Of a stretch of DNA of 64,000 nt, positions 44,018 through 53,949 are shown one piece after another. The number at the start of each line of letters is the position of its first letter. Within the stretch, counting starts at the first letter, position 1. Source of the DNA: Peribacillus sp. FSL E2-0218 (GTDB taxonomy: Bacteria > Bacillota > Bacilli > Bacillales > DSM-1321); NCBI RefSeq assembly GCF_037992945.1, contig NZ_CP150304.1:3289501-3353500 (forward strand), given 5' to 3'. Below the pieces are notes generated by a model. It had not been told where the DNA came from. It ran no database searches and saw only the letters and a list, made by a program, of their open reading frames with translations. The position numbers and the translations under genes are program-made.

Positions 44018-45151
44018 TTATTCCAAGAAATCTTTCAGACGTTTGCTGCGGCTTGGGTGCCTTAGCTTACGTAACGCTTTCGCTTCGATTTGGCGGATAC
44101 GCTCGCGGGTAACTCCAAACACCTTACCTACCTCTTCAAGCGTCCGTGTACGGCCATCATCAAGTCCAAAGCGCAGTCTCAAGACGTTTTCTTCACGATC
44201 GGTCAGTGTGTCCAATACGTCCTCAAGCTGTTCTTTCAATAATTCATATGCTGCATGCTCCGATGGCGAAGTCGCATCCTGATCCTCAATGAAGTCACCT
44301 AAATGCGAATCATCTTCTTCACCTATCGGCGTTTCCAAGGAAACCGGCTCCTGAGCTATTTTCAGGATTTCGCGAACCTTTTCAGGCGTCAAGTCCATAT
44401 CCTCCGCAATTTCCTCCGGTGAAGGCTCACGCCCTAGATCCTGAAGGAGCTGCCTTTGAACACGAATCAATTTATTGATGGTTTCGACCATATGCACCGG
44501 TATCCGGATCGTTCTTGCTTGGTCGGCAATGGCGCGGGTAATGGCTTGGCGGATCCACCATGTTGCATACGTACTGAACTTGAATCCCTTGCGGTAATCG
44601 AATTTCTCCACCGCTTTGATCAGACCCATATTCCCTTCCTGAATCAAATCAAGGAAAAGCATGCCGCGTCCTACATAGCGTTTGGCAATGGAGACAACCA
44701 GACGTAGGTTAGCTTCAGCCAAACGGCGTTTCGCTTCTTCATCCCCATCTTCGATTCGCGTAGCCAAGGAGATTTCCTCCTCCGCGGATAATAGGTCGAC
44801 CCGGCCAATTTCCTTCAAGTACATCCGGACTGGGTCATTAATCTTAACGCCGGGAGGAACACTTAAATCATTCAGATCGAACTCTTCTTCTTTTGCGAGT
44901 TTCTTTTCATCTGGATCATCTTCATCATCGTCTTCCTCGCCATCAGTGAGGATTTCGACGCCATTTTCAGTCAACACCTCATAGAACTCATCCATTTGAT
45001 CGGAATCCAATTCAAAACCGCCAATCATTTCAGCGATTTTTTCTAAAGTCAAAGAGCCTCGTTTTTTTCCTAGCTCTAATAATTTTTCTTTCACCTGCTC
45101 AAGGCTAAACTCATTATCAACTTGTTTGGAACGTGCTGGTTTTTCAGCCAT
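44018..45151 (-). CDS. rpoD: Primary sigma factor SigA (RpoD)
   Basis: Housekeeping sigma factor, 377 residues. Region 1.1 is acidic (DGEEDDDEDD), region 1.2 has DPVRMYLKEIG, region 2 has FSTYATWWIRQAITR (-10 recognition), region 4 has VTRERIRQIEAKALRKLRHP (-35 recognition). ATG behind GGAAGGAGGGG. Last gene of yqxD-dnaG-rpoD, the macromolecular synthesis operon. Confidence 0.99.
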   Translation of the reverse strand: MAEKPARSKQVDNEFSLEQVKEKLLELGKKRGSLTLEKIAEMIGGFELDSDQMDEFYEVLTENGVEILTDGEEDDDEDDPDEKKLAKEEEFDLNDLSVPPGVKINDPVRMYLKEIGRVDLLSAEEEISLATRIEDGDEEAKRRLAEANLRLVVSIAKRYVGRGMLFLDLIQEGNMGLIKAVEKFDYRKGFKFSTYATWWIRQAITRAIADQARTIRIPVHMVETINKLIRVQRQLLQDLGREPSPEEIAEDMDLTPEKVREILKIAQEPVSLETPIGEEDDSHLGDFIEDQDATSPSEHAAYELLKEQLEDVLDTLTDREENVLRLRFGLDDGRTRTLEEVGKVFGVTRERIRQIEAKALRKLRHPSRSKRLKDFLE

Positions 45152-45186
45152 TAGTTCCCCTCCTTCCAGGACTTACACCTAAACAA

Positions 45187-46995
45187 CTACAACATTTTAC
45201 GCAATTTAATGATTTCCATGGCTATTTGTGCAGCGGTGACATAATCGCTTCGTCTGACTGCATCTTTTTCTTCAACTTGTTTTTCTTTTATCTTTAACAA
45301 CTTTTCATATTTCAACACTTGATTTATACAATCGGTCAGCTCTTTATCGGTAACTTCCTCATTCACTGACATCATTTCTATTTCCGAAACGATCCTTCTC
45401 AAGTTTGGATCCGGTAAATACGTTAGGAAAAAGCTTGTATCCGGTTCGTGTCCATCTTCATAGAACGCATATAAATAGGTGATGATTGCCTGATGTTCAT
45501 CTACATGAAAGGATGTTTGGCCAAGCAACTGCTGAATTTTGAAACTCATATCCCTGCTTTTAAGCATATGGGCAATCAACTTCGTTTCAGCATTATGATG
45601 TGCAGGCTTTAACTTATGCTCATATTGCAGGGCCATTTTCTTTTGGGCTGCTGGCTGCGGCAAAGTCCCCTTCTTCCGTTCGGTAAAGAACACTTGTCGC
45701 TGCTGCTGCTCCAGCGCATCCAATGACAGGGAAAATTCAGAGGATATTTGCCGGAGATAATGATCCCTCTCCACTGCATTGGGCAATCGTGAAATTTCCT
45801 TAAGGACTTCTTCGATATATTGAATTCGATCTCCTTCATTATTTACATTTTTCCCTCGACGCAAATAATGCATTTTGAATGCCATGTAGGTTAAACTGGC
45901 CCCTATTACTTCAGAAACAAAGCTTTTTTCACCGAATTCCTTTATGTAGTCATCGGGGTCCAAGTTATCAGGCATGAGAGCGACCTTCACTGAAAAGTCT
46001 TGGTCCTGTAACATATTCACTGCACGATTGGCAGCATTCAAACCCGCAGAGTCCGAATCGTAGCAGATAAGTATCTGATCGGTATTCCTTTTAAGCAGTT
46101 GGATATGCTGCTCCGTCAGGGCAGTACCCATTGTTGCGACCGAATTCTCCACCCCTGCACGCACAGCTGAAATGCAATCGGCGAAGCCCTCAAAGATAAC
46201 AACTTGTTCTTTCTTTCGTATATGTGGTCTTGCTTGATGAAAATTATATAAAGTTTTACTTTTATTAAAGATTGGCGTTTCGGGACTATTCAAATATTTG
46301 GGCTCATCGTCCCCCATCGCTCTCCCTGAAAACGCAATCGTATTTCCTTGATGATCCATAATTGGAAACATGACTCTATTTCTGAAACGGTCAAAATATG
46401 ACTCGTCTTTTTCCCTGAAAATAATAAGCCCTGCCTGCTCCATATATTCCGCCGGAAATCCACGTTTCAAAAGAAACTTGGACACGAAATCCCATGAATC
46501 CAGCGAGTAGCCGATTTGGAACTTTTCTATCGTCTCTTCGGTAAAACCCCGCTTAAGCAAGTATTCGAGGGCTTCCTGCCCCTCATTCGTGTTAACGAGG
46601 AGATGATGATAGAACTTCCGCAGCAGGTCATGGGCTTCAACCATTTGCTGCGAGCCGGCAGGCATGTTGGAACGTTTGGAATCCTTATTAACTTCAACAT
46701 CCAAAGGAACATTTCCTTTTTCGGCTAAAGCTTTTGCCGATTCCACAAAATTATAGCCTTCTATGTCCATCAAGAAGGTGAAAATGTTTCCGCCCGCCCC
46801 GCATCCGAAACAGTGAAAGATTTGTTTATCCGGTGAAACGGAAAACGAGGGCGAGTTTTCACCATGGAAAGGACAAAGGCCAAAGTAATTGCGCCCTTGC
46901 TTCTTCAGCTGGACATACTCCCCAATTAGATCAACAATGTCCACAGCTTCGCGAATTTGGTTAATTTTCTCATCTTCTATACGGCCATTTATCAT
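45187..46995 (-). CDS. dnaG: DNA primase DnaG
   Basis: Makes RNA primers at the replication fork. The zinc finger is CPFH...CFGC (about residues 42-70); the Toprim domain has EGFADCISA and the CYDSDSAG Asp pair; a C-terminal helicase-binding domain follows (about 450-602). 602 residues, as in Bacillus. ATG behind AAGGTGG; 35 bases before rpoD. Confidence 0.98.
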   Translation of the reverse strand: MINGRIEDEKINQIREAVDIVDLIGEYVQLKKQGRNYFGLCPFHGENSPSFSVSPDKQIFHCFGCGAGGNIFTFLMDIEGYNFVESAKALAEKGNVPLDVEVNKDSKRSNMPAGSQQMVEAHDLLRKFYHHLLVNTNEGQEALEYLLKRGFTEETIEKFQIGYSLDSWDFVSKFLLKRGFPAEYMEQAGLIIFREKDESYFDRFRNRVMFPIMDHQGNTIAFSGRAMGDDEPKYLNSPETPIFNKSKTLYNFHQARPHIRKKEQVVIFEGFADCISAVRAGVENSVATMGTALTEQHIQLLKRNTDQILICYDSDSAGLNAANRAVNMLQDQDFSVKVALMPDNLDPDDYIKEFGEKSFVSEVIGASLTYMAFKMHYLRRGKNVNNEGDRIQYIEEVLKEISRLPNAVERDHYLRQISSEFSLSLDALEQQQRQVFFTERKKGTLPQPAAQKKMALQYEHKLKPAHHNAETKLIAHMLKSRDMSFKIQQLLGQTSFHVDEHQAIITYLYAFYEDGHEPDTSFFLTYLPDPNLRRIVSEIEMMSVNEEVTDKELTDCINQVLKYEKLLKIKEKQVEEKDAVRRSDYVTAAQIAMEIIKLRKML

Positions 46996-47043
46996 TTTTC
47001 CACCTTGCCATATCGGTGATAGTTTCTAATTCGATACGGATTC

Positions 47044-47526
47044 CTAATTCCCTGCAAAGTTCGACAAAGTTTTCAAAAGTTTATTTGTAAAGCTAAGGCG
47101 ATCTTCCTTCGTGAATGGTTTCGGCCCTTTCGTATGCTTACCTTGCCTGCGCAGCTTAGCCGACTGATACCGCATATCCAGGAGCATGAAAATATTCTCG
47201 TCCGTGTATTCCTTTCCCCTTGGAGAAAGAACGTAAACACCTTTAGGAAGCAGGGTCCCGGCCAATCCGATATCGGCAGTAACGACAATATCACCCTTTT
47301 TTACTGAGTTTACTATATAAAGATCCGCGGCTTCCTTGTCTGCATCGACATATACCCATTTCCCTTCAGGGTCATTCATCATATTCTTATATGATGCAAC
47401 AAAACAGACATCAATATCGTGCAAACGGGCACAATGGAGGATCTCGTCTTTCACCGGGCATGCATCGGCATCGACATGTATCGTAGGTTTATCATTCATA
47501 CCTTTTAATTCTACATCTTTCTGCAT
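47044..47526 (-). CDS. yqxD: YqxD, UPF0178 (YaiI/YqxD family)
   Basis: A 160-residue DUF188 protein with the N-terminal DADACPVK block and a PIN-like layout (TADIGLAGTLL), so a nuclease role is possible but unproven. First gene of the dnaG-rpoD operon, as in B. subtilis. The ATG follows AAAAGGATT; a second ATG nine codons in is possible. Confidence 0.9.
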   Translation of the reverse strand: MQKDVELKGMNDKPTIHVDADACPVKDEILHCARLHDIDVCFVASYKNMMNDPEGKWVYVDADKEAADLYIVNSVKKGDIVVTADIGLAGTLLPKGVYVLSPRGKEYTDENIFMLLDMRYQSAKLRRQGKHTKGPKPFTKEDRLSFTNKLLKTLSNFAGN

Positions 47527-47933
47527 AATCCTTTTTCTCCCCTAAACTTTATGAAGATATAGTGAATGTTTCGGCATTAGTTCAGAGTACCTTCTCTAAA
47601 TCAGCCAACGTTATTCTTCAAGGAATACCTGCTAATTTAAGTGGATGTGCCGCACATTGCGCTAAAAGCAGAGCGGGCCCATTTAAAATTATACGGAACA
47701 TGTCGAATTATTTTTATGATAAAAACCTTGACATCTCACTAACCTTTAGTTTATTCCTTATTAATTAAGTCTAAACCTTAAGATTACTTTTTTCTCACAA
47801 TTTTTTATTATAGTCTATTTGTTTGGAAGATGCCAACATTTAAATTACGTTTATATTTTCATGCAATCGAAGAAGTGAAATATGTAATTTTATCCTAATT
47901 TTGTTCACAATCCCCTAAAGGAGGCTTAGCATT
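47527..47933. other. Gene-free spacer upstream of yqxD
   Basis: Must contain the yqxD-dnaG-rpoD promoters. A 69-codon plus-strand frame at 47562-47768 lacks a ribosome site and recognisable content. No RNA or repeat was identified. Confidence 0.45.
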
Positions 47934-47976
47934 AAAATGTGAGCTGACACTACAAGTGTCCAGCTCACATTTTGGT
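47934..47976 (-). terminator. Terminator of the PPDK-regulator gene
   Basis: Near-perfect stem of about 15 pairs (ATGTGAGCTG and CAGCTCACAT outer arms, CACT/AGTG inner) with an ACA loop and T4 tail, 28 bases past the stop at 48004. Confidence 0.85.
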
Positions 47977-48003
47977 TTTTCCCGATTTATGAAAGTGTAA
48001 CGA

Positions 48004-48813
48004 TCAGCGATTTTTGTTTTGCAGGATATTGATGATCAAATTGGCTGTTTCTTCCACTGCCTTATTGGTTACATCAATGATCGGACAGTTCAGCCTTGAG
48101 ATGATCTTATCAAAGTATGTCAACTCTTCTTTTATGCGCTCCACATTTGCGTAAATGGCATGATCATTCAGCCCGAGTGACTTCAACCGTTCTTTGCGGA
48201 TATGGTTCAGCTTTTCTGGACTGATCTTTAAACCAATGCATTTTTCCGGGGGGACCAGGAACAATTCTTCTGGCGGCTCCACCTCAGGAACTAATGGCAC
48301 ATTCGCCACTTTATAGCGTTTGTGGGCTAAATATTGTGAGAGCGGCGTTTTTGATGTGCGAGAGACGCCGACAAGAACGATATCTGCGCGTAAAATGCCT
48401 CGAGGATCACGGCCATCATCATACTTCACGGCAAATTCAATCGCTTCAACACGCTTGAAATAATCATCATCCAGCTTCCTTACAAGACCAGGTTCATTGA
48501 GCGGTCCTTTTGGCGCCCTTTCCTGGAGGATGTCCATGAGCGGTCCTAAAATGTCATAAGCAGACAGGTTTTCACGTTCGACCTGTGCCTTCATATACGC
48601 CCTGATAGCTGGCTTCACAAGGGTATAAGCAATGATCGCCCCATCTAGCTTAGCCAGTGAAATCACTTCATCCACGTTCTGTTCGTCTTCAATATACGGA
48701 ATTCGCTTTATGGAAAAAGCCGACCCAGCAAACTGGCTGGCTGCTGCTTTGGTAACCAGTTCAGCCGTCTCCCCTACTGAATCCGATACAACATATATAA
48801 TAGAACCCTTCAT
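48004..48813 (-). CDS. yqfL: PPDK/PEPS regulatory protein, DUF299 (YqfL)
   Basis: Bifunctional serine/threonine kinase-pyrophosphorylase family that controls pyruvate phosphate dikinase or PEP synthase. The P-loop-like motif is GVSRTSKTPLSQYLA. 269 residues from ATG 48813, which aligns with B. subtilis YqfL; ATG 48825 or an earlier GAAGGG-linked start would overlap ccpN. In B. subtilis YqfL affects CcpN-dependent control, fitting its place right after ccpN. Confidence 0.92.
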   Translation of the reverse strand: MKGSIIYVVSDSVGETAELVTKAAASQFAGSAFSIKRIPYIEDEQNVDEVISLAKLDGAIIAYTLVKPAIRAYMKAQVERENLSAYDILGPLMDILQERAPKGPLNEPGLVRKLDDDYFKRVEAIEFAVKYDDGRDPRGILRADIVLVGVSRTSKTPLSQYLAHKRYKVANVPLVPEVEPPEELFLVPPEKCIGLKISPEKLNHIRKERLKSLGLNDHAIYANVERIKEELTYFDKIISRLNCPIIDVTNKAVEETANLIINILQNKNR

Positions 48814-48841
48814 ATTCTCCGTCATCCCTTTTGCAAGCCCC

Positions 48842-49477
48842 CTAATACCCTTCATCAGCCAAAGCTACGAATGCTTTGGTTATATTGGTTTTTGTAATTC
48901 TTCCAATTACTTCATAGCCTTTATCTGTGTCCTTGACGACCGGTAATGAATCGATTTGTTTATCTATCAATTTTTTGGCAACATCTATCAGAAGGTCTTC
49001 TTTTGAGCACATCGTAATATTGGGCATCCTGGTCATGATGATATTGACTGGAATGGAGTTAAGCTCCTGTTTGCCAATACTGGCACGCAACAAGTCCTTT
49101 CTGGATAAGACGCCGACAAGCAATGCATGTTTATCGACGACAAACATGGTCCCGACATCTTCTAAAAACATCATGACGATTGCATCATAAACGGAGATGC
49201 CCTCATCCACAACGACGGGGATCGATTGGTAATCTCGTACATATAGATGGTTCAGGCTGTCCGTCAAAAGCTGTGTACCCGACCTGCCTGTATAAAAATA
49301 CCCCACACGCGGCCTGGCATCGAGGAAACCTGCCATCGTTAAAATCGCTAGGTCGGGACGAAGTGTAGCTCTTGTAAGATTCAATCTATCTGCAATATGT
49401 TCTCCAGTGATCGGTCCATTTTCTTTAACAATTTGCAAAATAGTTTCCTGACGCTTATTTAATTGGATTGTAATCAC
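48842..49477 (-). CDS. ccpN: CcpN gluconeogenesis repressor
   Basis: Represses gapB and pckA during glycolytic growth. N-terminal helix-turn-helix (about 8-60, GEHIADRLNLTRATLRPDLA) and two C-terminal CBS domains (about 75-205) that sense nucleotides. 211 residues from GTG 49477, chosen by alignment because no clear ribosome site is seen. Upstream of yqfL, downstream of glyS, as in B. subtilis. Confidence 0.94.
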   Translation of the reverse strand: MITIQLNKRQETILQIVKENGPITGEHIADRLNLTRATLRPDLAILTMAGFLDARPRVGYFYTGRSGTQLLTDSLNHLYVRDYQSIPVVVDEGISVYDAIVMMFLEDVGTMFVVDKHALLVGVLSRKDLLRASIGKQELNSIPVNIIMTRMPNITMCSKEDLLIDVAKKLIDKQIDSLPVVKDTDKGYEVIGRITKTNITKAFVALADEGY

Positions 49478-49636
49478 CACCCCACTGCGTTTCGCAGAGC
49501 AAAGTAACAAAAGTTATTCATTTAATAATTATATACTAAATTATTTAATAAAGGCATGTTTGTCCTATTTATCTTTTGGCAAAGGCGGAAACCCATTTCA
49601 AAAACAGGATTTCCCTTTGCCTTGCATCCCACTTCA

Positions 49637-51703
49637 TCAAAGGATGATTTTATTCATTGCCGCGAAGCTTCCCACCCAATCACTGATATCTTTCATGAGC
49701 GATAATCGGTTAGTGCGGAGGGCTTCATCCTCTGCCATGACCATCGTATTTTCGAAATACGCCTCTATTTCGGTTTGCAGTGAAATAAGCAATTCAAACC
49801 GCTCATCTTCATTTTGGGATTTGGTATATTGCCTTGCTGCCTGCCGATACTTTTCATAAAGTGCTTTTTCTTGATCATTTTCAAAAGCGCTTGGATCGAC
49901 GGTCACTTTTTCATCACATTTTCCGGCGATGTTCATGACCCGGCTTAAAGCCTCGATGCTTTCTTTAAAGCCCGCTTCTTCCTTTTTCGCCTCGAGGACG
50001 TGGGCACGCTCGACGATGGAATGGATATACCCGACTTTATTGAAAAGAACTGCATCAATCATATCGTAGCGGATTTGCTCTTCTTGCAGGAGATGCTTGA
50101 TCCTTGCTTTGAAGAAAGTGAACATATCCGCTTTAACTTCCGCTACATCTCGTTTTAAGATTCCCTTTGCTTCGAGACCTTTAAGGCTTAAAGCGATGAG
50201 CTCCTCTAGTGAAACATTCCATTTCTTCTCGGCAAGGATCTGGACGACCCCGCTCGCCTGCCTCCTTAAAGCATATGGATCCTGGGACCCTGTCGGAATG
50301 ACGCCAATGGCAAAGAAAGACGCGAGCGTATCCATTTTTTCCGCTAAACTTACAACCGCACCTATCACCGACGGCGGTACATCGTCATCCGCATGTCTTG
50401 GCATATAGTGTTCGTTGATGGCCGCAGCCACTTCTTTGGCTTCGCCTTTTAGAAGCGCGTATTTTTCGCCCATATAACCTTGCAATTCCGGGAATTCATA
50501 AACCATATGGCTCACCAAATCGAACTTGGCGATTTCAGCAGCACGGAGGGCCCATTCTTTTTCTTTCCCTAAATTCAGGACGTCCGCGAGCTTGCCCGCC
50601 ACTTCCGTCACGCGCTCAGTTTTTTCGGCTAATGTACCGATTTCTTCATGATAGACGATGCTGTCCAGCTTTTTCAAAGCATCTGAAATTTCTTTTTTCT
50701 GATCTTCCTTGTAGAAAAATGCTGCATCGGATAAGCGGGCCCGCAATACTTTTTCATTGCCTTTAGAAACCTTATCCAAGTGCTTGGCATCTCCGTTACG
50801 CACGGTTACAAAGTATGGAAGTAATTTGCCTTCTTGGTCCTTGACAGGGAAATAGCGCTGATGCTCCTTCATCGAAGTGATCAGGACCTCCGCTGGAAGC
50901 TCAAGGAACTCTTCCTCGAATTGACCAAATAGGACCGTTGGATACTCGATTAAATTATTGACTTCTTCCAGCAACGATTCATCAACGGGGATGATCCAGC
51001 CTTTTTCCTGCTCAAGTCCGTTAATTTGATCTAAAATGACTTGCCGGCGTTTATCAGGATCGGCCATAACAAATTGCTCCGTCAACGTTCCTTCATACTG
51101 GTCCGGGTTCTCGATGATTGCTTTTTCACCCAAGAAACGATGACCTTTCGTTTCACGGCCCGTCTGCACGTCCGCAATTGAAAATGGCACGACGTCATGA
51201 CCGAATAGGGCAATCAGCCACTTAATCGGACGGGCGAAGCGTAGCTCTTGATCGGCCCATCGCATATTTTTCGGAAACGTCATCCCGCTGATGATTTCAG
51301 CAAGCTCGGATAAAAGCTGTAAAGTCGGCTGTCCCTTGATGAATTTATTCACATGGGCATATTCAACACCCTTAAGTTCCTTGAAATAAATCTCCTCGGA
51401 AGTCATGCCTTGACCCCTGACGAATCCCAAAGCTGCTTTGGACCAGTTCCCTTCACTATCCAAGGCGATTTTCTTTGCCGGTCCTTTTGCTTCTTCTTCA
51501 ATATCCTTTTGGGATTCTTCCACATCTTTCACCAATACGGCCAAACGTCTTGGTGTTGAAAAAGCTTCAACCGTTCCGAATTCAATTGCTTTTTCCGTCA
51601 GCCATTTCTGCACTTTATCCGACAGCTGGTTCATCGACGCTGTCACGAACCGGGCCGGCAGCTCTTCCAAACCAATTTCCAATAACAAATCACGCTTGCT
51701 CAT
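49637..51703 (-). CDS. glyS: Glycyl-tRNA synthetase beta chain
   Basis: tRNA-binding beta subunit of the alpha2-beta2 bacterial glycyl-tRNA synthetase. 688 residues, with the start LLLEIGLEELPARFV and an HD-like helical core (CDEK..., HMVYEFPELQGYMG). ATG behind GAAAGGGGAG; overlaps the end of glyQ by 14 bases, so production is coupled. Confidence 0.98.
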   Translation of the reverse strand: MSKRDLLLEIGLEELPARFVTASMNQLSDKVQKWLTEKAIEFGTVEAFSTPRRLAVLVKDVEESQKDIEEEAKGPAKKIALDSEGNWSKAALGFVRGQGMTSEEIYFKELKGVEYAHVNKFIKGQPTLQLLSELAEIISGMTFPKNMRWADQELRFARPIKWLIALFGHDVVPFSIADVQTGRETKGHRFLGEKAIIENPDQYEGTLTEQFVMADPDKRRQVILDQINGLEQEKGWIIPVDESLLEEVNNLIEYPTVLFGQFEEEFLELPAEVLITSMKEHQRYFPVKDQEGKLLPYFVTVRNGDAKHLDKVSKGNEKVLRARLSDAAFFYKEDQKKEISDALKKLDSIVYHEEIGTLAEKTERVTEVAGKLADVLNLGKEKEWALRAAEIAKFDLVSHMVYEFPELQGYMGEKYALLKGEAKEVAAAINEHYMPRHADDDVPPSVIGAVVSLAEKMDTLASFFAIGVIPTGSQDPYALRRQASGVVQILAEKKWNVSLEELIALSLKGLEAKGILKRDVAEVKADMFTFFKARIKHLLQEEQIRYDMIDAVLFNKVGYIHSIVERAHVLEAKKEEAGFKESIEALSRVMNIAGKCDEKVTVDPSAFENDQEKALYEKYRQAARQYTKSQNEDERFELLISLQTEIEAYFENTMVMAEDEALRTNRLSLMKDISDWVGSFAAMNKIIL

Positions 51704-52586
51704 TTGTATTCTCCCCTTTCACTTTCAGAATCGGGAAGCCTAATTTTTCCCGCTCTTCATAGAAGGTTTTGGCAACCTTACGCGCTAAGTTTCGGCATCG
51801 GGCAATGTATCCGGTTCTTTCCGTAACCGAGATGGCCCCTTTTGCATCCAAAAGGTTAAATGTATGTGAACATTTCAAAACATAATCGTAGGCTGGGTGA
51901 ACAAGACCTTCTTCCATTTGGCGATGTGCTTCCTTTTCATACATCGTAAACAGTTGGAACAGCATATCAAGGTCCGAGGTCTCAAAGGTATATTTTGAAT
52001 GCTCGTATTCCGGCTGACCAAATATATCGCGAACAGTGAATCCTTCTGTCCATTCAAGGTCAAATACGTTTTCCTTATCTTGAATGTAGGAGGCGAGGCG
52101 TTCGATTCCGTACGTAATTTCAACGGAAACCGGCTTGCACTCAAGGCCGCCCACTTGTTGGAAATATGTAAATTGGGTGATTTCCATCCCATCAAGCCAT
52201 ACTTCCCAACCTAGGCCTGCACATCCAAGTGATGGGTTTTCCCAATTATCCTCGACGAAGCGAATGTCATGCTCAAGCGGATTTATGCCTAACGCCCGCA
52301 GTGAATCCAAATATAACTCTTGGATATTGTCAGGTGAAGGCTTCATGATCACCTGGAATTGATGATGCTGATACAGGCGATTGGGATTCTCGCCGTACCG
52401 GCCGTCTGCCGGGCGGCGTGATGGCTCGACATAAGCAACGCTCCACGGCTCAGGGCCAATCGCTCTTAGGAACGTGTAAGGGCTCATCGTCCCTGCCCCT
52501 TTCTCGACATCATAAGCATTCATTAATATGCAGCCCTGTTCAGACCAATGCTTTTGTAGCGTTAAAATCATATTTTGAATATTCAT
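51690..52586 (-). CDS. glyQ: Glycyl-tRNA synthetase alpha chain
   Basis: Catalytic alpha subunit, class II aminoacyl-tRNA synthetase fold. Motif 2 region: YVEPSRRPADGRYGENPNR. 298 residues. ATG with GGAGGTGT upstream. Controlled by the T-box leader directly upstream. Confidence 0.98.
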   Translation of the reverse strand: MNIQNMILTLQKHWSEQGCILMNAYDVEKGAGTMSPYTFLRAIGPEPWSVAYVEPSRRPADGRYGENPNRLYQHHQFQVIMKPSPDNIQELYLDSLRALGINPLEHDIRFVEDNWENPSLGCAGLGWEVWLDGMEITQFTYFQQVGGLECKPVSVEITYGIERLASYIQDKENVFDLEWTEGFTVRDIFGQPEYEHSKYTFETSDLDMLFQLFTMYEKEAHRQMEEGLVHPAYDYVLKCSHTFNLLDAKGAISVTERTGYIARCRNLARKVAKTFYEEREKLGFPILKVKGENTNEQA

Positions 52587-52660
52587 TGTACACCTCCAAA
52601 TTATTTAAAACGGCTCTTTGTACATTCAGGACCGGAGTTCATCAACAGTTTTTTGCAAAC

Positions 52661-52870
52661 AAAAAACTCCCGTCCCTATGCGTTATGCATAGGGACGAGA
52701 GTTTACCCGCGGTTCCACCCTAATTGCCGTCATAAAACGGCCTCTTTTCAAAGCAACATGCTCCGGAAACGCCCTTCCCTGTAAATCCATATCCCGGCTT
52801 CCACCGTCCCGGGCTCGCTTTTTATGGAGAATGACAGATACTCTTTTCCATCAACGCAATCTTCTATTTT
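52661..52870 (-). promoter_or_regulatory. Glycyl T-box riboswitch leader
   Basis: Minus strand: the T-box core AGGGTGGAACCGCGGGT is at 52705-52721. It is followed by a strong terminator with arms CTCGTCCCTATGC and GCATAGGGACGGGAG and six T (52661-52703). Uncharged tRNA-Gly pairing with TGGA should favour the antiterminator. The leader is short (about 215 nt), as glyQS leaders are. Glycine specificity is taken from the downstream genes; I did not fix the specifier codon. Confidence 0.96.
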
Positions 52871-52881
52871 AATGATTAGAA

Positions 52882-52910
52882 TTTTATACAAACTATCACG
52901 GAATGTCAAT
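52882..52910 (-). promoter_or_regulatory. Promoter of glyQS T-box leader
   Basis: Minus-strand TTGACA (52905-52910), 17-base spacer, TAAAAT (52882-52887): a good SigA promoter placed just after the recO stop. Confidence 0.85.
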
Positions 52911-52920
52911 AGGCCAGGTC

Positions 52921-53673
52921 TTAAAACATATCTTTCATCGTATCAATCTGTTTCAGGAACTTTTTTGATTTCAAATGAAGACCGGAATATTCCTCATAAT
53001 AAGCATCAATGATTTTCTGCAGTTCCTTTTTCGTTTCCGGCTTGACGGAAATGTTTCCGAGCCTGGATAAATCCAAATAATAAAATATCCGCAGCAATTT
53101 GACGGCTGCAGGTGAAATTTTATAATGATAAGGATCTTTGCCTAGACAGCGGTGGCAAATGAACCCCGCTTCCCGGAGCGAGAAGGAGAATTCCCCTTCC
53201 GTTTCCCCGCAAACAGCACATTGATTAAGCACTGGGTTAATCCCATTGACTGGCAGCATCTTCATTTCAAAAATGAACTTCAAGACCTCTGCGTCATATT
53301 CTTCGTTTATGTAATGCAAGGTTTGCGCAAGCAATTCATACAAATATGGGTTCGGTTTTTTATCCTCGACGCTTTTATCGAGCAACTCCACGATGTAAGA
53401 AGCATACGCAGTGGCAAAAAGGTCTTCCCTGATGAACCGGAGCGAGTCGACCATTTCCCCTTGCTGAAGACTTCCGAGTCCGGTTGATGTGGTTACAAGA
53501 AAATACCCGGAGCAAAAAAGCTGGGTGACGGCCGATAGCCTACTGTTAGGTTTACTGGCCCCTCTAGCCATAACGCCAATTTTTCCTAGCTCACGGGTAT
53601 AAATAGTAATGATTTTGTTATTTTCTCCATATGCCGTTCGCCTTATGACAATGCCTTCACATTTTTGGAGCAC
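52921..53673 (-). CDS. recO: DNA repair protein RecO
   Basis: Recombination mediator that loads RecA and anneals strands. An N-terminal OB fold (about 1-80) and a C-terminal helical domain with a four-cysteine zinc site (CAVCGE and CHRC). 250 residues. GTG start behind GGTGGTG. Follows yqzL and era. Confidence 0.97.
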   Translation of the reverse strand: MLQKCEGIVIRRTAYGENNKIITIYTRELGKIGVMARGASKPNSRLSAVTQLFCSGYFLVTTSTGLGSLQQGEMVDSLRFIREDLFATAYASYIVELLDKSVEDKKPNPYLYELLAQTLHYINEEYDAEVLKFIFEMKMLPVNGINPVLNQCAVCGETEGEFSFSLREAGFICHRCLGKDPYHYKISPAAVKLLRIFYYLDLSRLGNISVKPETKKELQKIIDAYYEEYSGLHLKSKKFLKQIDTMKDMF

Positions 53674-53706
53674 ACCAAGACACCACCCACACTCGTCAAG
53701 ACTAAC

Positions 53707-53850
53707 CTATGAAACGGGAAAATCAAATTCTGCTAGCTCTTCTTTCAGTACCAAGGGTCTTTCCTGTCTTTCGACTTCTATCTCCTTAAACAGCAAATAG
53801 GTGTCCACATTACCTGTTTCACTAAATAATTCCCAGGTAAAATCCAACAT
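53707..53850 (-). CDS. yqzL: YqzL small protein
   Basis: A 47-residue protein (MLDFTWELFSETGNVDTYLL then an acidic tail ending DFPVS), typical YqzL. ATG behind GAAAGGTGGG. It lies between era and recO, as in other Bacillus. Function unknown. Confidence 0.9.
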   Translation of the reverse strand: MLDFTWELFSETGNVDTYLLFKEIEVERQERPLVLKEELAEFDFPVS

Positions 53851-53949
53851 ATAAAGCCCACCTTTCATTTTTAACTAGCAATATGAATATCCGACCATAT
53901 AATTAGCTTGACCGTTTTCCAAACTTTCATGAAGCGTAAAATTTGTTAA

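Noticed and set aside
47562..47768. 69-codon plus-strand frame between yqxD and the PPDK-regulator gene
   Set aside because: No ribosome site or known motif; the region should hold the promoters of the divergently placed yqxD-dnaG-rpoD operon.
49560..49636. Imperfect hairpin GGCAAAGG...CTTTGCC after glyS as a terminator
   Set aside because: The stem is broken, and no T-run follows on the coding strand; it may still help end the transcript, but I would not annotate it.
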